Origin: Tannerella sp.
GTDB lineage: Bacteria > Bacteroidota > Bacteroidia > Bacteroidales > Tannerellaceae
Reading direction: 5' to 3'
Length of the DNA: 5,527 bases
NCBI GenBank assembly: GCA_031289445.1
Contig: JAITPL010000089.1
Span: forward strand, 1-5,527
The position numbers were made by a program, and so were the translations under genes. Shown here piece by piece: positions 1 to 5,116 of this stretch (position 1 is the first letter of the stretch; each line of letters starts with the position of its first letter). The notes below the pieces were generated by a model, which saw only the letters and a program-made list of their open reading frames with translations, had not been told where the DNA came from and searched no databases.

Positions 1-42
1 ATTTTTAACACTTCACAATCCAAGAATTATCTCAAAAATGAT

Positions 43-50
43 TACTTTTG
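43..50 (+). promoter_or_regulatory. putative -7 element of the ZIP transporter gene
   Basis: TACTTTTG matches the Bacteroidetes -7 consensus TAnnTTTG exactly and lies 19 bp before the ATG at 70, which would give a very short leader. No TTTG -33 element is visible at the expected spacing, and only 42 bases of upstream sequence are present. The call therefore rests on the -7 box and its position. Confidence 0.45.
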
Positions 51-69
51 TTCTCTTAATGCAATATTT

Positions 70-849
70 ATGACCATAACAATAGGACTACTTATACCTT
101 TTATAGGGACAATTCTCGGGGCGGCAATGGTTTTTTTGCTGAAGGACGAGATTTCGCCGCGCCTGCAAAAACTGCTGCTGGGCTTTGCTTCGGGCGTGAT
201 GGTGGCGGCCTCGGTCTGGTCGCTGCTTATACCGTCGATAGAGATGGCTGAAGAGCAGGGGACACTCGCTTCATGGTTGCCGGCTTCCGTGGGATTCCTG
301 TCCGGCATGGCGTTTTTGCTTCTTTTAGACAGCTTAATACCTCACCTTCATATCCACTCCGACGAACCGGAGGGCGTCAACTCGAAACTCAAAAAGTCAA
401 CCATGCTGGTACTCGCCATCACACTCCACAATATCCCCGAAGGCATGGCTGTCGGCGTGGTGTTGGCAGGTATGATGGAAGGCGCCTCGAACATAACCCT
501 CGCCGGAGCCATGGCCCTATCCATAGGTATAGCTATTCAGAATTTCCCCGAGGGCGCAATAGTGTCGATGCCGCTCAAGAGCGCAGGCCGATCGCGACGC
601 AAAGCCTTTGTAGCCGGCGCTTTGTCGGGTATAGTTGAGCCGATAGCGGGAATAATAACCATCCTGCTGATACGGATAACGTTGCCTGTCCTGCCCTATC
701 TGCTTGCCTTTGCTGCCGGTGCGATGATTTATGTCGTTGTCGAGGAACTGATACCCGAAGCTCAGAACGGTCGCCACTCCAATATCGCCACTATCGGCGT
801 CGCGCTGGGCTTTGTGTTGATGATGATTCTTGACGTAGCGCTGGGGTGA
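70..849 (+). CDS. ZIP family divalent metal transporter (GufA/ZupT-like)
   Basis: This is a 259-residue inner-membrane protein predicted to carry divalent metal ions such as zinc (also possibly iron or manganese) into the cytoplasm. The hydrophobicity pattern fits the eight-helix ZIP fold: hydrophobic segments lie near residues 3-24, 34-56, 68-90, 111-135, 143-165, 179-202, 206-225 and 238-257. The central metal-binding motifs are intact: HNIPEG at 120-125 in helix 4, QNFPEG at 157-162 in helix 5, a Glu in VEP at 190, and a Glu pair at 225-226. The loop after helix 3 has a short His cluster (H92, H94, H96) typical of ZIP proteins. By family knowledge H120, E124, Q157, E161 and E190 correspond to the binuclear site of bacterial ZIPs. 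N158 sits where some ZIPs have Asp. The length is normal for the family and the gene is complete. The ATG at 70 is chosen because it follows a -7 box at good distance and gives a hydrophobic helix 1 from the start. Substrate specificity cannot be read from the sequence. The stop codon lies inside the first unit of a tandem repeat. Confidence 0.95.
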   Translation: MTITIGLLIPFIGTILGAAMVFLLKDEISPRLQKLLLGFASGVMVAASVWSLLIPSIEMAEEQGTLASWLPASVGFLSGMAFLLLLDSLIPHLHIHSDEPEGVNSKLKKSTMLVLAITLHNIPEGMAVGVVLAGMMEGASNITLAGAMALSIGIAIQNFPEGAIVSMPLKSAGRSRRKAFVAGALSGIVEPIAGIITILLIRITLPVLPYLLAFAAGAMIYVVVEELIPEAQNGRHSNIATIGVALGFVLMMILDVALG

Positions 850-1017
850 AATCAAAACCTCCTGTCCGGGATGAAATCAAAGTTCGCAGATAGTACAGCT
901 TTCGTGCGACGCACTTTGCTGTGAAATCAAAGCCGCCTGTCCGGGGTGAAAAACCGCCTGTCCATAGTGAAATCAAAGCCTCTTATCCGGGATGAAATCA
1001 AAACCCGCCTATAACGG
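847..1017. repeat. degenerate 25-bp tandem repeat array, six units
   Basis: Units begin TGAAATCAAAGCC and end GCCTGTCCGGG plus G or A. Copies lie at 847-871 (25 bp), 872-882 (only the TGAAATCAAAG head, then 39 bp of unrelated sequence), 922-946 (25 bp), 947-967 (21 bp, with four bases lost from the ATCAAA part), 968-992 (25 bp) and 993-1017 (decaying 3' half). The first TGA is the stop codon of the ZIP gene. The unit is not palindromic. The 39-bp interruption contains the odd palindrome GTGCGACGCAC at 904-914. Function is unknown; no protein-coding call is made here. Confidence 0.85.
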
Positions 1018-1067
1018 CTCAGAAAGGCATTTTTGAATATTTTTCGCAAAAAAATTTTCGATTATGC

Positions 1068-1097
1068 TTTGTAATTCAAAAATAATGCTTACCTTTG
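1068..1097 (+). promoter_or_regulatory. promoter of tRNA(CAU): TTTG -33 and TACCTTTG -7, with A/T tract
   Basis: TTTG at 1068-1071 and TACCTTTG at 1090-1097 match both elements of the Bacteroidetes primary sigma factor promoter, separated by 18 bp. An A7T4 tract at 1048-1058 lies 9 bp upstream and resembles an UP element. Transcription would start near 1103, about 33 bp before the mature tRNA 5' end. The promoter of the tRNA-Phe gene on the other strand has the same arrangement. Confidence 0.85.
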
Positions 1098-1121
1098 CAG
1101 TCAAATTAATCTGTTTCGTTA

Positions 1122-1133
1122 CTCCGAAAGGAG
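1122..1133 (+). other. GNRA-tetraloop hairpin in the pre-tRNA leader
   Basis: CTCC-GAAA-GGAG forms a 4-bp stem closed by a GAAA tetraloop and ends two bases before the tRNA 5' end. It could fold in the precursor 5' leader next to the RNase P cleavage site. It is short, so chance occurrence is possible. Confidence 0.4.
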
Positions 1134-1135
1134 CC

Positions 1136-1209
1136 GGTCCCATAGCTCAGTTGGTTAGAGCATCTGACTCATAATCAGGGGGTCCTTGGTTCAAGCCCAA
1201 GTGGGACCA
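1136..1209 (+). tRNA. tRNA with CAU anticodon; probably tRNA-Ile2 (lysidine type), alternatively elongator tRNA-Met
   Basis: The 74-nt cloverleaf is complete. The acceptor stem GGTCCCA pairs perfectly with TGGGACC, the D stem is GCTC/GAGC, and the anticodon stem TCTGA/TCAGG encloses loop CTCATAA with anticodon CAT. The variable loop is GGGTC, and the T stem CTTGG/CCAAG encloses TTCAAGC. Discriminator A is at 1209. CCA is not encoded, since CAC follows. A CAT anticodon can be initiator Met, elongator Met or Ile2. The paired position 1 and the absence of three consecutive G-C pairs at the base of the anticodon stem exclude initiator. The acceptor pairs C4-G69 and C5-G68 are those known to favour TilS lysidine modification in E. 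coli tRNA-Ile2, so Ile2 is preferred by inference. An automated pipeline would probably label it tRNA-Met. Confidence 0.95.
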
Positions 1210-1221
1210 CTTATTTTTCAC

Positions 1222-1262
1222 ACGACCCTGACAGGATTTCAAACCCTGTCAGGGTCGTTTTT
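1222..1262 (+). terminator. intrinsic terminator of the tRNA(CAU) gene
   Basis: A perfect 14-bp GC-rich stem pairs 1222-1235 (starting ACGACCCTGACAGG) with 1245-1258 around a 9-base loop, followed by a T run at 1258-1262. It lies 12 bp after the tRNA and just before the promoter of the lipoprotein gene, so it separates the two transcripts. Confidence 0.88.
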
Positions 1263-1275
1263 AAAAAATAATCCT

Positions 1276-1283
1276 TACTTTTG
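1276..1283 (+). promoter_or_regulatory. putative -7 element of the Ig-like lipoprotein gene
   Basis: TACTTTTG matches TAnnTTTG exactly and ends 21 bp before the ATG at 1305, the same layout as before the ZIP gene. No TTTG -33 is present at normal spacing, where the terminator stem and T run lie instead. Because the box overlaps the in-frame TTG at 1281, that TTG would fall upstream of the expected transcript start. This supports the ATG at 1305. Confidence 0.55.
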
Positions 1284-1304
1284 TACCAAAATTCAAGCAC
1301 AAGG

Positions 1305-3326
1305 ATGAGAAAGAATATCCGATATATAGCTTTGCGTTTACCCGCGTTTATGATGCTGGCAGGTATTGTTTTTGCCTGCGCCAACATAGGCAATCCCAAC
1401 GGAGGGCCTTACGACGAGGCGCCTCCAAGGTTTGTGAGCAGCACGCCCGCAATGAATCAGTTGCATTTCAAAGGCAAGAAGATAGAAGTTGCGTTCGACG
1501 AGTTTATCTCGGTTGACAGTCCGAGCGAGAATGTGATTGTTACCCCGCCACAGAAGCAAAGTCCTTTTATTCAGGCGGTTGGGAAAAAAGTAAGTATTGA
1601 ACTCAAGGACACTCTCAAGGAAAACACTACCTATACGATTGACTTCACAAGCTCGGTATCCGACAATAACGAGAAGAACGTTTTAGAGAATTTCAGTTTT
1701 GCTTTTTCGACGGGCGATGTACTTGATACTATGGAGATTAGCGGTATGCTTGTCAACGCCTTCGACCTTGAGCCGGTGCAAAAAATCATCGTCGGCATCC
1801 ACAGCGACATGTCGGACACAGCCTTTACGCACACGCCGTTTTTGCGCACTTCCAAGACCGACGAGCGCGGACGTTTCATTATTCACAACATCGCCCACGG
1901 CTCTTATCACGTTTTTGCCCTTGAAGACAAGAACCGCAACTACGCTTACGACAAGAACAACGACGAATCGCTGGCCTTCCTCGATTCGGTGATAATCCCT
2001 TCGTGCGAGCGGGCTATGGTGCCCGATACGATTTGGAGAGACACTATCACGGTTGATACGGTGATGATGGTCGAGAGGACGCTGTTTTACCCTAACGACC
2101 TTATACTGTGGTATTTCAAAGATTCGATTACCCCGCGTCAGCGGATGTTGCGTCCCGACCGTCCGCAGGATTATATTTTCACCCTCAGATTCAATGCTCC
2201 CTTAGATACTTTTCCTGTGCCGAAGCCGCTTAATTTCGAGCCTGTGGATACGGCATGGTATGTTACGCAGCGAGGCGAGGGATCCGAAGGTTTTGCCGTT
2301 AACTATTGGGTGCTTGATTCAATGATATACAAAATCGACACCTTGCTTGTAGAAGTTACGTACTGGAAAAACAACGACACGGTACCCGATTTGCTTGAGT
2401 TACAGACAGATACCTTAACCCTCGTCAACAAGGAAGGGCTGAAGAAAAAGAAAGAAGCCGCACGCGCTGCCAAGAAGACGCCAAAAATCAAGAAACGAGC
2501 AAAGGAAGATGCCGATTCTATAGCTACAGAGCCTGAGCCGCCGCCTCATATCCCGCTACAGATGACGATTGCGCCGGCCGGGTCATTGAATCCTTACGAC
2601 GACATAAGCATTGTATTTAACGAGCCTGTGATGGATGTGCGCAAGGAGTTTTTTGTCATGGAAGCGGAGGTGGATACGCTTTGGGGAACGGTTGATTTTG
2701 AGTTTGAGGCCGACAGCATTCACGCAATGACTTACCGTATCCGGCGGCCTTTCGGATACAATGAAAAATATCGCTTGACGGTCGATTCGGCGCTTCTTTG
2801 CGGCGTTTACGGACATTGCAACGATTCGACTACGATGAACTTTACCGTCAAGGGAGAGAAAGACTACGGACATTTAAGCATCGCCGTACAGGGACTGCCT
2901 TTGGTTGGCGACAGCGGAACTGTGACGCCTGCGTTTATCGAGTTGCTCAACGCGAACGGAGCGCCGGTCAGGAAAATTGTTGTAGAAAACGGCGTCGCAA
3001 TGTTTGCCAACATGCCCGCCGAGAAATATTATGCCCGCCTGACCCTCGACGCTAACGGCAATGGCCGCATTGATGCAGGAAACTACGAACTGCGACTACA
3101 GCCCGAAAAGGTCGTATATTTCCCGAAACAGTTCGAGATACGCCAGAACTGGAAGATAGAAGAATCGTGGGACATAAGCCGCACCAAACCCTACGAGAAA
3201 CCTGTCGAACTGCTCAAAAACAAACCCAAAGAGGTTACGAAAAAGAAACGCGACTATAAGGAAGAAAGCAAACCGCAACGCGGAGGCGGCGGCTCAAGCA
3301 TGGGACTTGGAAGAATGGGAATGTAA
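1305..3326 (+). CDS. large lipoprotein with SbsA-type Ig-like (Big_5) domains
   Basis: A 673-residue envelope lipoprotein of a family common in Bacteroidetes; its precise role is not known. The N-terminus has basic residues, a hydrophobic core (about 8-24) and a lipobox-like VFAC with the lipidation Cys at 25, followed by ANIGNPNGGP and a DEAPP linker. Residues 41-141 match the SbsA Ig-like domain: a PRFVSSTPA opening, a VAFDE strand, ENTTYTIDF, and an SDNNEKNVLENFSFAFSTGD ending. Residues 144-232 look like a carboxypeptidase-regulatory-type beta sandwich (DERGRF...HGSYHVFALED) containing a DxNxN loop at 208-216. A Lys-rich low-complexity linker at 376-402 leads into a second Ig-like region (about 416-516). 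A C-terminal beta domain (about 521-605) carries a Ca-binding-like loop starting DANGNGRID at 582. The tail is basic, then Gly-rich and Met-rich. The start at 1305 is preferred over an in-frame TTG at 1281, which overlaps the promoter. The DUF3108 gene follows 103 bp downstream with no evident promoter of its own. Confidence 0.9.
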   Translation: MRKNIRYIALRLPAFMMLAGIVFACANIGNPNGGPYDEAPPRFVSSTPAMNQLHFKGKKIEVAFDEFISVDSPSENVIVTPPQKQSPFIQAVGKKVSIELKDTLKENTTYTIDFTSSVSDNNEKNVLENFSFAFSTGDVLDTMEISGMLVNAFDLEPVQKIIVGIHSDMSDTAFTHTPFLRTSKTDERGRFIIHNIAHGSYHVFALEDKNRNYAYDKNNDESLAFLDSVIIPSCERAMVPDTIWRDTITVDTVMMVERTLFYPNDLILWYFKDSITPRQRMLRPDRPQDYIFTLRFNAPLDTFPVPKPLNFEPVDTAWYVTQRGEGSEGFAVNYWVLDSMIYKIDTLLVEVTYWKNNDTVPDLLELQTDTLTLVNKEGLKKKKEAARAAKKTPKIKKRAKEDADSIATEPEPPPHIPLQMTIAPAGSLNPYDDISIVFNEPVMDVRKEFFVMEAEVDTLWGTVDFEFEADSIHAMTYRIRRPFGYNEKYRLTVDSALLCGVYGHCNDSTTMNFTVKGEKDYGHLSIAVQGLPLVGDSGTVTPAFIELLNANGAPVRKIVVENGVAMFANMPAEKYYARLTLDANGNGRIDAGNYELRLQPEKVVYFPKQFEIRQNWKIEESWDISRTKPYEKPVELLKNKPKEVTKKKRDYKEESKPQRGGGGSSMGLGRMGM

Positions 3327-3328
3327 AC

Positions 3329-3420
3329 AATTGACAATTGACAATGGAGAATTGAGAATTGAGACAATGGACAATTGACAATTAGGGGAGAGAACGGAAA
3401 AATTGAGAATTAAAAATTAA
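3329..3420. repeat. degenerate heptamer (AATTGAC/AATTGAG) array
   Basis: A seven-base unit AATTGAC or AATTGAG, with variants AATGGAG, AATGGAC and AATTAAA, repeats from two bases after the lipoprotein stop codon. The run 3329-3363 is in strict 7-bp register (five units). Units resume at 3366-3379 and at 3401-3420 after an irregular G/A-rich segment. It occupies nearly the whole spacer before the DUF3108 gene. AATT cores make weak local pairing possible, but no stable terminator hairpin is seen. Confidence 0.8.
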
Positions 3421-3429
3421 GAGTGGGAT

Positions 3430-4284
3430 ATGAAGTATAGATTAGGAAAATTAAGTAGGATGTCGGCAGGACTAATGTTTGTAGTTCTGTCCCTGTTCTG
3501 CTGTGATTGCTTGGCTCAGATACCAGCTTCGATGAAATACGGAGAGAATGTGTCTTATGACGCCTATTTCAAGTGGGGGCTTGTTCTGTCTCGAGCCGGA
3601 GAAGCCGTTATTTCATGCTCGGCGGATGATTACTCTGTCAAGGATGCCGTTACTTGTTATCAGATGCTCTTCAAGACCACAAAGTTTTTCGACAATTTTT
3701 TCAAGATGAGAGACACTCTCGTATGTCATTTCGATTCGTCCAACCGACTGTTATACAGCAAGAAAGCCTCCGATGAGGGTGATTATTATTCGATTGATGA
3801 AGTAACTTTCAAGCACAGCGAGAAATCCGTCAATCAATCCGATTCCAAAAGCGCCGAAATACATTCCTTGCGTTATACTCCCAAGCGGGTGAGAATCGAC
3901 ACCGTGCTGAGGGTCGAGGGCGATGTGGCCGACTTTCTTGGAGCTATGTATTTTCTGCGGAGGATTGACCGTAACAGGCTTAGCTCTGGCGCGACCTATC
4001 CTCTTACCATAGCCATAGGCCGGGCGCTTATAAAGATGAAGTTTTGCTACCAGAATCAGGCTATTGTGGAGCATGGCGGCAGGAAGTTCAACACCCGCTA
4101 TTTCACGCTTGACATTTATGACGACACCTTCGCAAGCCCTACAGCCTCGGCTGAGGTCTGGGTAGGCGACGACGACAACTTTATTCCTGTCAAAATCCGC
4201 AGCAAGCTCCGCATCGGTTATGCCGAAATATATTTCAAATCGTCCTCCAACCTCGCCCACCCATTAGATTGCGAGGTAAAGTAG
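3430..4284 (+). CDS. secreted DUF3108 domain protein
   Basis: A 284-residue exported protein of the DUF3108 family, whose biochemical function is not established. Residues 1-29 form a signal peptide: basic start, hydrophobic stretch LMFVVLSLF, then CLA before Gln30, which suits signal peptidase I. The mature part begins with the family hallmark GENVSYDAYFKWGLVLSRAGEAVIS at about 38-62. It continues as alternating beta strands (FKTTKFFDNFFKMRDTLVCHFD, SLRYTPKRVRIDTVL), a DFLGAMYFLRRID segment near 170, and a closing strand set with AEVWVGDDDNFIPVKIRSKLRIGYAEIYF. This pattern is expected for a periplasmic or outer-membrane-associated beta-rich fold. Three Cys near 24-27 lie in the signal peptide without a good lipobox, so lipidation is unlikely. 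The ATG at 3430 gives positive charges ahead of the core; Met11 at 3460 is a possible alternative. The gene probably shares the transcript of the lipoprotein gene upstream, since the spacer has no TAnnTTTG box. Confidence 0.88.
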   Translation: MKYRLGKLSRMSAGLMFVVLSLFCCDCLAQIPASMKYGENVSYDAYFKWGLVLSRAGEAVISCSADDYSVKDAVTCYQMLFKTTKFFDNFFKMRDTLVCHFDSSNRLLYSKKASDEGDYYSIDEVTFKHSEKSVNQSDSKSAEIHSLRYTPKRVRIDTVLRVEGDVADFLGAMYFLRRIDRNRLSSGATYPLTIAIGRALIKMKFCYQNQAIVEHGGRKFNTRYFTLDIYDDTFASPTASAEVWVGDDDNFIPVKIRSKLRIGYAEIYFKSSSNLAHPLDCEVK

Positions 4285-4321
4285 AAAAAAACACTAACTA
4301 CCTGATAGATAGTTAGCGTTT
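4285..4321 (-). terminator. intrinsic terminator of tRNA-Phe, directly after the DUF3108 stop
   Basis: Read on the minus strand, AACGCTAACTA (4320-4310) pairs with TAGTTAGTGTT (4300-4290) around a 9-base loop. The single non-Watson-Crick position is a G-U wobble, and a T run (4291-4285) follows. On the plus strand the same position is an A-C mismatch and no T run follows, so the signal is oriented for the tRNA-Phe transcript. It begins one base after the stop codon of the convergent DUF3108 gene. Confidence 0.8.
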
Positions 4322-4328
4322 CATAAGG

Positions 4329-4400
<72 letters not shown>

Positions 4401-4401
<1 letters not shown>

Positions 4402-4418
4402 TCTGATTTCTCTGATTT
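4401..4418. repeat. tandem 9-bp repeat CTCTGATTT in the tRNA-Phe leader
   Basis: CTCTGATTT occurs twice in tandem (4401-4409 and 4410-4418), between the tRNA-Phe promoter and the tRNA 5' end. It forms almost the whole predicted 5' leader of the precursor on the minus strand. It may be a simple duplication. Confidence 0.6.
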
Positions 4419-4425
4419 GAGGCTG

Positions 4426-4457
4426 CAAAGATAGTTGTTTTTTTTTTATCTGCCAAA
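4426..4457 (-). promoter_or_regulatory. promoter of tRNA-Phe: TTTG -33 and TATCTTTG -7, with A/T tract
   Basis: On the minus strand TTTG (4457-4454) and TATCTTTG (4433-4426) match the Bacteroidetes promoter consensus with a 20-bp spacer that contains a long A run. An A6T6 tract at 4466-4477 lies 8 bp upstream of the -33 box, like the tract before the other tRNA gene. Transcription would start around 4420, about 20 bp before the tRNA. Confidence 0.85.
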
Positions 4458-4723
4458 TTTTTCTGAAAAAATTTTTTGTTTCCGTTCTTTCAGGCTTTGA
4501 GGCAGAGGTTTTGAGGATTGGCGGATAATCGCTGTCAGTCAGGACATTACTATTCGTAAAACGCACATTATTCAGCGGAAAAAATATTCTTTTGCCCACC
4601 GATATTTTTTTGCCCCTCCTGTTAATTGTCAACGACTTTGTTGCAGCGATGGTATGTATAGATCGCTTCGTCCTTATAATGACGAAAGCCACAAACGTTT
4701 CACCGTTAGGCTATTACATTTTC

Positions 4724-4776
4724 TCGTCATTCCGTCTCTTTGCTAAACTTGTTTAGTAATTTCCTCGCAATGACGA
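4724..4776. repeat. 53-bp palindromic element with nested hairpin
   Basis: Outer arms TCGTCATT (4724-4731) and AATGACGA (4769-4776) are exact inverted repeats. Inside, TTGCTAAA (4740-4747) pairs with TTTAGTAA (4752-4759) through one G-T pair around a CTTG loop. The order resembles small dispersed palindromic elements with GTCATTGCGAG-like ends known in many bacterial genomes. That identity is an inference from one copy. Confidence 0.6.
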
Positions 4777-4882
4777 CTGTGCGACACGCTATGATGTCGT
4801 AGTGTCCCCGTTAGGGGATATGCCTTATTAATTATCCGTAACCGTTATTTGCAGGTACGAAGCAATTTTCTGATTTCGTCAA

Positions 4883-4906
4883 TGCGACACCCAGACAAGT
4901 GTCGCA
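4883..4906. repeat. 8-bp inverted repeat, hairpin
   Basis: TGCGACAC (4883-4890) and GTGTCGCA (4899-4906) are exact inverted repeats around an 8-base loop. There is no T run on either side, so it is not a standard intrinsic terminator. The heptamer GCGACAC also occurs at 4781-4787. Confidence 0.6.
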
Positions 4907-4972
4907 ATATCGCTTACTGTATTATAACCTAATAGTTATGTAATTGCCAATAAATATTATGACGAAGTCAGG

Positions 4973-4996
4973 AGTGAACAGTGAATAACTAATAGG
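4973..4996 (+). repeat. heptamer array, left copy (AGTGAAC/AGTGAAT/AACTAAT)
   Basis: Units AGTGAAC, AGTGAAT and AACTAAT lie in strict 7-bp register, then AGG. This is the inverted counterpart of the array at 5078-5116, which contains the same unit types on the opposite strand. The two bracket about 80 bp. Confidence 0.7.
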
Positions 4997-5077
4997 GGCG
5001 CCTATTGCATGTCGCGCCACTGTCATCAGCACACTTGGTGGGGGGTCGATTGTTTCTATCTTATCTGCATGCGCACC

Positions 5078-5116
5078 CACTAATCACTATTAGTTATTCG
5101 TTATTCACTATTCACT
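5078..5116 (-). repeat. heptamer array, right copy, containing the rhamnosidase stop codon
   Basis: Read on the minus strand from 5116, the units are AGTGAAT, AGTGAAT, AACGAAT, AACTAAT and AGTGATT, then AGTG, in strict 7-bp register. The first unit and the start of the second encode the last two residues (Ser-Glu) and the TAG stop of the rhamnosidase. Compared with the left copy it has extra units. Confidence 0.78.

Larger units (their letters stand above)
4402..5107. other. 706-bp gene-free spacer with promoter, hairpins and repeats
   Basis: No credible protein gene lies here. The left part holds the tRNA-Phe promoter and A/T tracts (to about 4480). Between 4480 and 4660 nothing specific is seen. 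From 4660 to 4980 short inverted repeats cluster: TTCGTC/GACGAA (4667-4686), a 53-bp palindromic element (4724-4776), CGACA/TGTCG (4782-4799), TCCCC-GTTA-GGGGA (4805-4818) and a hairpin at 4883-4906. From 4973 on come heptamer repeats in inverted orientation flanking a short G/C-richer segment. No terminator for the rhamnosidase gene is evident. Confidence 0.7.

Noticed and set aside
791..976. Minus-strand open frame of 61 codons with RTGGFDFT repeats
   Set aside because: It overlaps the end of the ZIP gene and consists of the 25-bp repeat. It has no start signal or promoter, so it was kept only as a finding and not as a gene.
847..1017. CRISPR array
   Set aside because: Units are directly adjacent without spacers of constant length, are degenerate, and no cas gene is nearby.
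1281..1304. In-frame TTG start extending the lipoprotein by eight residues
   Set aside because: The TTG is the last part of the TACTTTTG promoter box, and the extension would put MYQNSSTR before the normal basic signal-peptide start at ATG 1305.
3751..4260. Minus-strand open frame of 169 codons
   Set aside because: It lies entirely antisense to the DUF3108 gene, which has a clear signal peptide and family motifs. It has no promoter or recognisable domain.
4883..4906. Hairpin considered as a terminator for the rhamnosidase gene
   Set aside because: It is about 200 bp downstream of the stop and has no T run on the minus strand.
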